64,000 nucleotides of DNA from Motiliproteus sp. MSK22-1 (GTDB lineage: Bacteria > Pseudomonadota > Gammaproteobacteria > Pseudomonadales > Balneatricaceae): positions 1 to 64,000 of the forward strand of contig NZ_MIEQ01000040.1 of the NCBI RefSeq assembly GCF_001968815.1. The letters are read 5' to 3'. Within the stretch, counting starts at the first letter, position 1. Each line of letters opens with the position of its first letter. The position numbers and the translations under genes are program-made. The notes beneath the pieces were generated by a model. That model was not told where the DNA came from. It saw only the letters and a program-made list of their open reading frames with translations, and ran no database searches. This document shows, in pieces, positions 43,289-50,724 of this stretch.

Positions 43289-44440
43289 TTAGCCCTCCGC
43301 CTTCGGCATCAGGTCTTCGATCAGTTCTGGTGTCCATGGAGCACCCTGGGCCAGGGCCTGGCGTAGAGCAACAAAGTCGATTTCGCGACCCACTTCACGG
43401 TTACCTTCGTTGAAAGCACGGAATCCGGTGCGAGCTTCGTTCATCATATTGAGTGCCAGCCAGGCGCGGGAATTTTCTTTGTTTCGGTTCCAGGCTTCAA
43501 GTTTTGGTTTACGCAGTTCCTCAAGGGATTTGGTCATGCATTCTGGGAAGGTTTCAAGTAACTTGCTGCACAGTGCTTCAACCCGCTCATCAAGCATCGA
43601 CAGGTCTATTTCGCCCTGTTTCAGCAGGGCTTTACCTGCTTTAAATGCATCACCGGTTTTAAACTCACCGTGGACGATCCGACCATACTCGTCCAGATAG
43701 GTATCCGTGATAACCGTTGGGTTGGCTACAAACTTTCCGTCAATTTTAAGGGCCGGTACAACCTCACAGCAGATGCCCAGGCGATTGGCCTTAAGCGCAG
43801 AAAAGGGTTCACACAGAGTGCCGGAGACCATGGCTTGTTCACAGCCGATCATTACCGGTAAAAAGTCAGTAGCGCCACCGATTGCAGCGGATCCGTGCTT
43901 TGGACCCGCCTGGCCAAAGTTCGCCAGATCCTGAGCAACGGTGAAATCACAAGCCATGCCGATTTCCTGGCCACCGCCAATGCGCATGCCATTGACACGG
44001 GAGATAACGGGTTTGTCACAACCCAGAATAGCCGAAACCATGTCATTGAACAGCCGCATATACTGGCGGTATTCCTGTGGGTTGCCAGCATAGTACTCAG
44101 CGTACTCCTTGGTATTACCGCCAGTACAGAAGGCTTTGTCACCGGTGCCGGTAAAGACAACAGCGTTAACATCACGAGCGTTGGACGCTGCTCTAAAAGC
44201 CAGAATCAAGCCTTTGGTCATATCTGTTGTATAGGAGTTGTACTGCTTAGGATTATCAAGGGTAATCCAAACGTTATAAATTCCTTCTGCAACGCTTCCG
44301 TCCAGTTTTCTGGCGGGGCGTTTTTGATAGAGAACACCAGGAACAATTTGTTCTATGGTTGATTCTACTGAGATCAAATTGTGATCGTTCAGCTGCTCCG
44401 GTGCAGTTTCCTGGACGATGGCTTGGGTGCTTGCTTTCAT
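43289..44440 (-). CDS. oah: 6-oxocyclohex-1-ene-1-carbonyl-CoA hydrolase (Oah)
   Basis: The ring-cleaving crotonase-family hydrolase that converts the 6-oxo compound to 3-hydroxypimelyl-CoA. It carries GIYNVWITLDNPKQYNSYTTDMTKGLILAFR, VVFTGTGDKAFCTGGNTKEYAEYYAG, and RVNGMRIGGGQEIGMACDFT, all characteristic of Oah/BamA, and the extra C-terminal region after residue 260. Start at the ATG 44440 (383 residues) because GAGGGA is six bases upstream; the longer frame to 44521 overlaps had. Confidence 0.94.
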   Translation of the reverse strand: MKASTQAIVQETAPEQLNDHNLISVESTIEQIVPGVLYQKRPARKLDGSVAEGIYNVWITLDNPKQYNSYTTDMTKGLILAFRAASNARDVNAVVFTGTGDKAFCTGGNTKEYAEYYAGNPQEYRQYMRLFNDMVSAILGCDKPVISRVNGMRIGGGQEIGMACDFTVAQDLANFGQAGPKHGSAAIGGATDFLPVMIGCEQAMVSGTLCEPFSALKANRLGICCEVVPALKIDGKFVANPTVITDTYLDEYGRIVHGEFKTGDAFKAGKALLKQGEIDLSMLDERVEALCSKLLETFPECMTKSLEELRKPKLEAWNRNKENSRAWLALNMMNEARTGFRAFNEGNREVGREIDFVALRQALAQGAPWTPELIEDLMPKAEG

Positions 44441-44450
44441 TATTATTCCC

Positions 44451-45515
44451 TCAAGGTACAAGAATGGCGCGGGCGCTGAGCTTGTGATCATGCGCATCGG
44501 CGAAAATTTGGTTGATGTCACTGAGTGGGTATTGTTTGGTGAAAGGCTTCATAGCTATCTTGCCTTCAAGCACCATGGCCAGTGTGTCTGGGTAATAAGA
44601 GGGGGCACAGCCCCAGTTCCCTTGTGCTTTGGCATGGAATGCCATCAGATTGGAGAGGCGAAACTCCTGCTTTGCCATGGTGAAGCCAACCACTGCGATG
44701 GTTGCTCCGAAGGTCAGTAAGCTGAATGCTGTCGCCTGACCAGGAGCTGATCCGGAGCATTCAAAGATTTTCCATTCGGTGGCACGGAGATTGTTTTCTT
44801 TGACGAAGGACTGAACCGCTTTCTTTAGCGAGCGAGTATCGTACTCGGTGGCATTCAGTGTTAGCGACGCGCCATACTGCTTATAGCTTTCGAGCTTGTT
44901 GTCATCCACATCAATGGTGATGACGGTCGCTCCCATGGCGCTGGCGATCTGCACTGCATAACCTCCAACCCCACCAACACCGATAACAATGGCCAGATCT
45001 CCCGGACTGATATCCGCTTGAGCGGCTGCTTGAAATGGAGTTGTGACGGCATCGGCAACCACCGATACATCTGCCAGTTCCAGCCCTGCTTGTGCCAGTT
45101 TGCCTTCGTCAACTTCACAGAGGCAGTGTCCTGGTACCGTAATATGGCTGGCGAATCCGCCTTGGATATCATTCCCAGGCATCTTCTGACTACGACAGAT
45201 GTTGTGTAAACCTCGCTGGCAAAGGTCGCATTCATAGCAGGGGAGGACGGCTGGAATAATAACGGCTTTTCCTATTGAGTCTTCGCAGCCCTGGCCTGCT
45301 GATATGACTCTGCCACTGATCTCATGACCCAGTGCTAATGGCAGTGGACTGTTCGTTCGGACACCGTCATAAAGAAATCCCAGATCGGTATGGCAAACGC
45401 CACAGCCTGCGACTTCAACGCAAACCTCTCCAGGAGCAGGGTCTTGGAGTTCAAAAAAGACCTTTTCAAAGGGCTGTCCGACCTCTGTCATTACCCATCG
45501 GTAGGCTGTGCTCAT
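44451..45515 (-). CDS. had: 6-hydroxycyclohex-1-ene-1-carbonyl-CoA dehydrogenase (Had)
   Basis: A 354-residue zinc-type medium-chain dehydrogenase oxidising the hydrated ring intermediate with NAD. Catalytic zinc ligands are C41, H64 and E65; the structural zinc site is C93, C96, C99, C107; the NAD motif is [15 protein letters not shown] near 178. The C-terminal [17 protein letters not shown] segment matches Had proteins. It is the promoter-proximal gene of the leftward operon, with a MerR-like box about 140 bp upstream. Confidence 0.93.
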   Translation of the reverse strand: MSTAYRWVMTEVGQPFEKVFFELQDPAPGEVCVEVAGCGVCHTDLGFLYDGVRTNSPLPLALGHEISGRVISAGQGCEDSIGKAVIIPAVLPCYECDLCQRGLHNICRSQKMPGNDIQGGFASHITVPGHCLCEVDEGKLAQAGLELADVSVVADAVTTPFQAAAQADISPGDLAIVIGVGGVGGYAVQIASAMGATVITIDVDDNKLESYKQYGASLTLNATEYDTRSLKKAVQSFVKENNLRATEWKIFECSGSAPGQATAFSLLTFGATIAVVGFTMAKQEFRLSNLMAFHAKAQGNWGCAPSYYPDTLAMVLEGKIAMKPFTKQYPLSDINQIFADAHDHKLSARAILVP

Positions 45516-45642
45516 CCTGGTTGCCTCTTTTGTTCTTATTGAGTTTGTTATTTTGGGAGGCTGTTCAATCAGGAAGGATTGATAGAAGCCTCGGTTGTTC
45601 TCTGGTTGTGCTTTGTCATGGTATAAACATGAACTTTAGTGC

Positions 45643-45672
45643 ATGTTAGATTAAACTTAACGCTAACGTCAA
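45643..45672 (-). promoter_or_regulatory. Candidate promoter and MerR-type operator of the bcr operon
   Basis: On the minus strand, TTGACG (45672-45667) and TAACAT (45648-45643) are 18 bp apart, the stretched spacing seen with MerR-family activators. The plus strand reads TTAACGCTAACGTCAA (45657-45672), an imperfect palindrome matching the 29278 box at 12 of 16 positions (CTTAACGCTAACGTCA against CTTTACGTTTACGTAA). Confidence 0.5.
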
Positions 45673-45992
45673 CATTTTTAGCAGGGTTATATATTCTTAG
45701 GGCTGTAAGTGTTCCTTAGAGTGGAACGCTGGCTGGATTAGAGATTGCTGGAGGATTACGAAGCTATACGCTGGTTATTAAAGGGATGTAGCGTTGTTTT
45801 TACCAATACGAACGAGCCTTGTTTCAGGTTTATAGGTTTTGTCTATTGCGACGGGGTGTTGAACTATAATGCGTTTGTTGTTGAGCTGATTCAGTGCTTA
45901 ACCTATGATGAAAACCCTCAATCGTATAAATAGCAGAGCTGTTTTTTCTTGCGGCGTACGATTGTTGAGCCTGCTGACAAGACTCTTATTCG

Positions 45993-46037
45993 TAAGGTGA
46001 GTGGTCATAAGGTCACTGGTTATAAGGTAGAAGATCA
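45993..46037 (+). repeat. Three 15-bp direct repeats upstream of the thiolase gene
   Basis: TAAGGT begins at 45993, 46008 and 46023, exactly 15 bp apart, and the unit ends (GGTCA, GGTTA, GATCA) are similar. The array ends 25 bp before the thiolase ATG, so it may be an operator array or a leader element. Confidence 0.45.
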
Positions 46038-46062
46038 TTGAGTCTTAACCCGGGAGAAAACC

Positions 46063-47268
46063 ATGCAAGATGCCTATATCTGTGACGCGATTCGAACCCC
46101 TGTAGGCCGCTACGGGGGTGGCTTGTCGTCAGTGAGGACTGATGATCTGGGCGCTATCCCCATCAAGGCTTTGATGGAACGAAACCCAGCAGTGGATTGG
46201 CAGGCGACAGATGACCTGATTTATGGTTGCGCGAATCAGGCAGGAGAGGACAACCGCAATGTCGGTCGCATGGCCGGACTGTTGGCCGGACTACCGACTG
46301 CGGTACCGGGAGTGACGCTCAATCGATTATGCGGCTCGGGACTGGATGCCATCGCTGTTGCGGCACGTGCCATCAAATCGGGAGAAGCAAATCTTGTGAT
46401 AGCGGGTGGCGTCGAGTCCATGTCTCGCGCTCCCTTTGTAATGCCCAAAGCCCAGGGGGCATTTTCCCGACAGGCAGAAATCCATGACACCACCATCGGC
46501 TGGCGATTTATTAATCCTCTGATGAAGGCTCAATACGGGGTGGATTCGATGCCCGAGACCGCTGAGAATCTGGTAAAAGAGTTCTCTATCCTGAGAGAAG
46601 ACCAGGATGCCTTTGCGCTGCGCAGTCAGCAAAGGGCGGCCAAGGCACAAACAGCGGGATTATTTGCTGAAGAAATCATTCCCGTGTCTATTCCTCAGCG
46701 AAGGGGTGACCCTCTGTTGATAGACGCTGATGAGCACCCGCGGCCGGAAGTGACTTTGGAGTCACTGGCCAGGCTTAAAGGCGTAGTCTCAGCTTCCGGT
46801 TCAGTCACGGCGGGTAACGCTTCCGGTGTTAACGATGGTGCCTGTGCATTATTGCTGGCTTCAAAAACTGCTGTTGAGCAGTGGCAGCTAACACCTCGTG
46901 CCCGGGTCGTGGCGAGTGCCTGCGCCGGTGTTGATCCGCGAATTATGGGGTTTGGACCGGCTCCCGCTGTGCGTAAGGTTCTGTCTGTAAGCGGGCTCAA
47001 ATTGTCTCAGATGGATTTGATAGAGCTTAATGAAGCCTTTGCGGCACAGGCGTTGGCTGTTACCAGGGAGCTTGGTCTTGAGGACGATGCAGCGCATGTT
47101 AATCCACAAGGGGGAGCTATCGCGCTGGGTCATCCGTTGGGAATGAGTGGAGCGAGGTTAGCCACCACTGCCTCCTATCAACTACAACGTAGTGGGGGTA
47201 AATATGCACTATGCACCATGTGTATTGGTGTCGGACAGGGAATTGCAATGATACTGGAGCGTCTCTGA
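46063..47268 (+). CDS. Beta-ketothiolase (PcaF-like; candidate 3-oxopimelyl-CoA thiolase)
   Basis: A 401-residue thiolase with the acyl-accepting C90 (NRLCGSGLDA), H357 (ALGHPLGMSG) and C387 (CTMCIGVGQG). The sequence is close to beta-ketoadipyl-CoA thiolases of the PcaF type (VYGCANQAGEDNRNVGRMA-like segment), which act on dicarboxylyl thioesters. Next to Oah it would cleave 3-oxopimelyl-CoA to glutaryl-CoA and acetyl-CoA (inference). Preceded by GGGAG before the ATG and by three direct repeats. Confidence 0.88.
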   Translation: MQDAYICDAIRTPVGRYGGGLSSVRTDDLGAIPIKALMERNPAVDWQATDDLIYGCANQAGEDNRNVGRMAGLLAGLPTAVPGVTLNRLCGSGLDAIAVAARAIKSGEANLVIAGGVESMSRAPFVMPKAQGAFSRQAEIHDTTIGWRFINPLMKAQYGVDSMPETAENLVKEFSILREDQDAFALRSQQRAAKAQTAGLFAEEIIPVSIPQRRGDPLLIDADEHPRPEVTLESLARLKGVVSASGSVTAGNASGVNDGACALLLASKTAVEQWQLTPRARVVASACAGVDPRIMGFGPAPAVRKVLSVSGLKLSQMDLIELNEAFAAQALAVTRELGLEDDAAHVNPQGGAIALGHPLGMSGARLATTASYQLQRSGGKYALCTMCIGVGQGIAMILERL

Positions 47269-47463
47269 GCGCAGTCTTGAACAGGCTTTTTAGTTTTAAG
47301 GCCCGTTAGAGATCTAAATTCGATGTTGTCGCGGTTGATGTTATTAAAGCCATGTAAATATGGAGTCGCTGATCTTGAGCCCGGTTGAATAATAAAACTG
47401 AACTATAGATCATCTTACGAGCAATGGGTAAACTGTGATTTGTCACTTCATTGGAAATTTGTC

Positions 47464-48378
47464 ATGACACAGAAAGAGTCTATTTTACCCTCAGAGGTCA
47501 GTGAGCAGAGTAAAGAAGCGCTGACAGCTTATATCAATCGAATCGCCAAGCTTGTGCGAGGTATGCGGGCACAACGGGGTATGACTCGAAAAGTGTTGTC
47601 TCAACACTCAGGGATTTCCGAACGTTACCTGGCCCAGGTGGAAACCGGCAAAGCCAATATGTCCATATCTCTGCTTTGGCGGCTTGCTGATGCGATGAAC
47701 GTCGGACTCAACGATATTCTGCCGGTGGATACCCATTCAGCAACAGAGCAGGGGCCGCTACAAAAGCTGATTGAAGGTTTTACGCCGGAGCAGGAAGCAA
47801 GGGCTTATCAATTGCTTCAGCAAGAACTGGCAGAAGGGCAGATAGTCAGGGATCAGGATCAATACAAAGGCGTGGCATTGATTGGATTAAGAGGTGCAGG
47901 GAAAAGTACGCTTGGACGTATGCTGGCGGATGATTCCGGAATTCCCTTTGTTCGTTTGAGTGATGTGATTGAACAGCTGGGGGGGCTTGATCTTCATGAG
48001 CTGTTAACGCTTTTTGGTCAAAAAGCCTATCGCAAGTTAGAGCGGGAGGCTATTGACTACGTCCGGGAAAATTATGACAGAGTGGTATTGGAAATCGGCG
48101 GTAGCCTGGTTTCTGAAAAAGAAACCTATAGCTATGTAAGAAATCATTTTTATACCGTATGGCTAAAAGCGCAGCCGGAAGAACACATGAACAGGGTTAT
48201 GGCTCAGGGAGATTTAAGGCCCATGGCCGCAAGCCAAAAAGCGATGGATGACCTTAAGCTTATTCTCACTGAACGAGAGCCCTACTACAGAGCTGCCGAT
48301 GACATGCTGGATACCTCCGGTCGCTCTGTTGAGGATTGTGCCAGGGAATTGGTAGATAAGTGCGCCAATGCAGCTTAG
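47464..48378 (+). CDS. BzdR/BoxR-type transcriptional regulator
   Basis: About 304 residues in two parts. The N-terminal HTH_3 domain (about 20-75) contains VRGMRAQRGMTRKVLSQHSGISERYLAQVETGKANMS (shown in parts: RGMTRKVLSQ, SGISERYLAQVE). The C-terminal shikimate-kinase-like domain carries a P-loop GLRGAGKST near residue 140 and LEIGGSLVSE. This fusion is specific to BzdR and BoxR, repressors that sense benzoyl-CoA in anaerobic and aerobic benzoate catabolism. Sitting beside bcr genes it most likely acts as BzdR. The frame opens at a TTG 47440; I chose the ATG at 47464. Confidence 0.92.
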   Translation: MTQKESILPSEVSEQSKEALTAYINRIAKLVRGMRAQRGMTRKVLSQHSGISERYLAQVETGKANMSISLLWRLADAMNVGLNDILPVDTHSATEQGPLQKLIEGFTPEQEARAYQLLQQELAEGQIVRDQDQYKGVALIGLRGAGKSTLGRMLADDSGIPFVRLSDVIEQLGGLDLHELLTLFGQKAYRKLEREAIDYVRENYDRVVLEIGGSLVSEKETYSYVRNHFYTVWLKAQPEEHMNRVMAQGDLRPMAASQKAMDDLKLILTEREPYYRAADDMLDTSGRSVEDCARELVDKCANAA

Positions 48379-48404
48379 CAAACGTTGAGCCCTGTTCTTG
48401 AGTA

Positions 48405-48426
48405 CTGGCAACCGGGTGGTTGCCAG
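48405..48426 (+). other. Stem-loop after the regulator gene
   Basis: CTGGCAACC (48405-48413) pairs perfectly with GGTTGCCAG (48418-48426) around a four-base loop. No T run; it lies between the regulator and the MBL-fold gene. Confidence 0.5.
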
Positions 48427-48464
48427 CAAACTACTGATTTAAATTAACCCCAAGGGCCTGCATC

Positions 48465-49496
48465 ATGCCTGATTCACTGCAATATCCTTTTTCTGACGCT
48501 CCGGACCCGGGCTCTCTTATTGAGGTGGCTCCCGGTATTCACTGGCTGCGTATGCCGCTGCCCTTCGCCTTGAATCATATCAACCTTTGGTTGCTGGAGG
48601 ATGCGGATGGCTGGACGCTAGTCGATACCGGTATTGGAACCGAAGAAGTGAAGGGTATATGGGAAACTCTGATTGCTGGGCCACTGAGCGGCCAGCCAAT
48701 CAAGCGTATTATAGTCACCCATTTTCATCCTGATCATCTGGGACTGGCAGGGTGGTTAAGTCGTCGCTTTGATGCGCCAGTGTTGATGACACAGCTGGAA
48801 TATGAACAGGCAGTTAGGCTTCATGACACCTCAGGTAATTCCCGCACAGAACAACAGCAACGTTTTTTTTCAAGCCATGGGCTAGGGCAGACAGAAGTAG
48901 AAGAGCAAAGCTCCAGTATTAATGTCTACCGTAGTCGCGTACCCGAACTTCCCAGAGGCTACCAGCAGCTGAAAGATCAAGATCAGATCAGAATCGGAAG
49001 CAATTGCTGGCAGGTCATCGTCGGGCGAGGTCATTCACCGGAACATATGTGTCTTTACTGCCCTGAATTGGATGTGTTGATTGCGGGAGACCAGATGTTG
49101 CCAACAATCTCACCCAACATAAGCGTTACTTTTATGAACCCTGATAGTGACCCTTTGAGTGACTATCTGGCTTCGCTAAAGGATCTGGCGAAATTACCTT
49201 CATCGGTAAAAGTTCTACCTGCCCATGGATTGGTATTTTACGGGTTGCACCAACGAGTGGCGGCTCTAGCCGAACACCATCAGGATCGCCTCAATCTTTT
49301 ACTCGATGCCTGCGAGAAGCCCAAGTGTGCAGCAGATGTTTTGAGTGTGCTGTTCAACCGAACTTTTGGACCTCATGAATTGTTTTTTGCCATGGGAGAA
49401 GCTGTCGCTCATTTACACCATTTAGTTGAAGATGGATTAATTCAACGTCAACAGGATTCCCAGGGAGTGATTCGGTTTTTGCGGATGCCAATATAA
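48465..49496 (+). CDS. MBL-fold metallo-hydrolase
   Basis: A 343-residue metallo-beta-lactamase-fold protein. The metal motif is THFHPDHLG (H86, H88, D90, H91); further ligands are in GRGHSPEHMC and AGDQMLP, and LPAHG closes the site. A C-terminal winged-helix-like segment follows (about 290-340). Similar hydrolases are encoded in benzoyl-CoA gene clusters of other bacteria; a thioesterase role that releases trapped CoA is possible but not shown. Co-directional with the regulator, 86 bp apart. Confidence 0.88.
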   Translation: MPDSLQYPFSDAPDPGSLIEVAPGIHWLRMPLPFALNHINLWLLEDADGWTLVDTGIGTEEVKGIWETLIAGPLSGQPIKRIIVTHFHPDHLGLAGWLSRRFDAPVLMTQLEYEQAVRLHDTSGNSRTEQQQRFFSSHGLGQTEVEEQSSSINVYRSRVPELPRGYQQLKDQDQIRIGSNCWQVIVGRGHSPEHMCLYCPELDVLIAGDQMLPTISPNISVTFMNPDSDPLSDYLASLKDLAKLPSSVKVLPAHGLVFYGLHQRVAALAEHHQDRLNLLLDACEKPKCAADVLSVLFNRTFGPHELFFAMGEAVAHLHHLVEDGLIQRQQDSQGVIRFLRMPI

Positions 49497-49756
49497 AAAC
49501 TGTATATCTGACTAAATGAGTAAGGCTTTTAAAGCCCTGATGTGTTTTGGCTCCAGTCTGTAATTTTCTGAAAGTTATTAAATTAGATTATGTTCATGTT
49601 TTATCATTGCTATAGGATCAGATTATTCGCCCTGGTAAGAGGAGAACTTTAACGAACCAAAAAAACTTGTCTCATACAATCGTTTAATATATCCTCTGCG
49701 ACCATTAATAACGGATGGACTTGAATTTTCATTGTCGATAATGGAGTTGACGTATT

Positions 49757-50527
49757 ATGATTTTCAATGCAAGGACGCTGGCAGGTCTGCTCGGCAGTTT
49801 TTTTCTAACCTCCCTTCCTCACGTTCAAGCAACTGCCATTGATATTAATCAGCTCAGTCTTTTTCTTGTTGCTGATAATCATCTGATTTCAACAATTGAA
49901 GATACACAAATCGGTTTGGGTTTTAATGATTTCGAAGCGCAGGGGCTAAGTGTTGAATTCACCAATGACCTGAACTTGGACAATACAGGTGATGTCGCGT
50001 GGAAAGTGACTAATAATACTGGCTCTACACTAGAAAGTGTTTCCGTTCTCGCTTTTCTTGATGCCGATATTGATCAGTTTATCAATGGCTTTTGGCAAGA
50101 AACAGCTGAATATCATGGTTCAGAGACTGACAGCTATGAAATTGATGAGCCGGGATTTATTTTTGGTGATATCTACGACAACCTTCTGGCAGGCCAATTG
50201 GATAATACAAACTCTTTTTCTGGTGGCTTTGTGGATGATGTTTCGTTTGCATTGGGATTTGAGCTAGATGATTTGCGAGATGGGGCCTGGTTTGAGGCTG
50301 TGTTTTCGATAAGCTGGGCTGATATTTCTGGTATAGAGCATATAGATCCTGACTCCAATGACAGCTATTTTTATAACGGCCGTGTAGAGGTGTTAAATAA
50401 TCAGCCGCCCCAGGTTTCAGTTCCGGAGACTTCCAGTCTGTTGCTGATGTTATCTGGGTTTATTGTATTATTTTTTCGCCAGCGTTTCGCTCGCTCAAGA
50501 TTGACTTTGACTGATTTAACTATTTGA
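49757..50527 (+). CDS. PEP-CTERM-like secreted protein
   Basis: A 256-residue exported protein: N-terminal signal peptide (1-25, ending HVQA), a beta-rich acidic middle, and a C-terminal sorting tail made of VPET (222-225), a hydrophobic stretch (LLLMLSGFIVLFF) and a basic end (RQRFARSR). This is the layout of exosortase/PEP-CTERM substrates, with VPET instead of the common VPEP. No exosortase gene is present in the window. The middle domain is not recognised. It begins the AT-richer secreted-protein region. Confidence 0.72.
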   Translation: MIFNARTLAGLLGSFFLTSLPHVQATAIDINQLSLFLVADNHLISTIEDTQIGLGFNDFEAQGLSVEFTNDLNLDNTGDVAWKVTNNTGSTLESVSVLAFLDADIDQFINGFWQETAEYHGSETDSYEIDEPGFIFGDIYDNLLAGQLDNTNSFSGGFVDDVSFALGFELDDLRDGAWFEAVFSISWADISGIEHIDPDSNDSYFYNGRVEVLNNQPPQVSVPETSSLLLMLSGFIVLFFRQRFARSRLTLTDLTI

Positions 50528-50724
50528 GAATATTTATAGTTAATTTTCAGATTTAAATTTAGTTGTCTTATTTTTCAGAAAATCATACCAATAATTTTGT
50601 AGTAGCCAAGAAATATTTCAGTAACGATTAATACATGGAAATGGATTAGGCTGGATGAAGAGTTTATTGAATCTCTTCAGTCGTTTAGCTTAAATAAGTA
50701 ATAGTTAAAATAAGGTAGGATTAA

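Larger units (their letters stand above)
45516..46062. promoter_or_regulatory. Divergent control region of the benzoyl-CoA pathway
   Basis: A 547-bp AT-rich spacer between the leftward bcr operon and the rightward thiolase-regulator genes. It holds the MerR-like box with promoter (45643-45672) and three 15-bp direct repeats next to the thiolase (45993-46037). TATAAT at 45865-45870 may serve the rightward genes. I found only one TGCA (45640) in the spacer, so the TGCA repeats described for BzdR are not evident, and no FNR/ANR palindrome was found. A short ORF at 45745-45933 shows no protein-like features. Confidence 0.6.

Noticed and set aside
45745-45933. 62-residue ORF in the bcr control region
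   Set aside because: No ribosome binding site and no recognisable features; it lies among regulatory elements.
45516-46062. BzdR TGCA repeats and FNR/ANR site in the divergent region
   Set aside because: Only one TGCA occurs in the spacer, and no TTGAT-N4-ATCAA-like palindrome was found on reading both strands.
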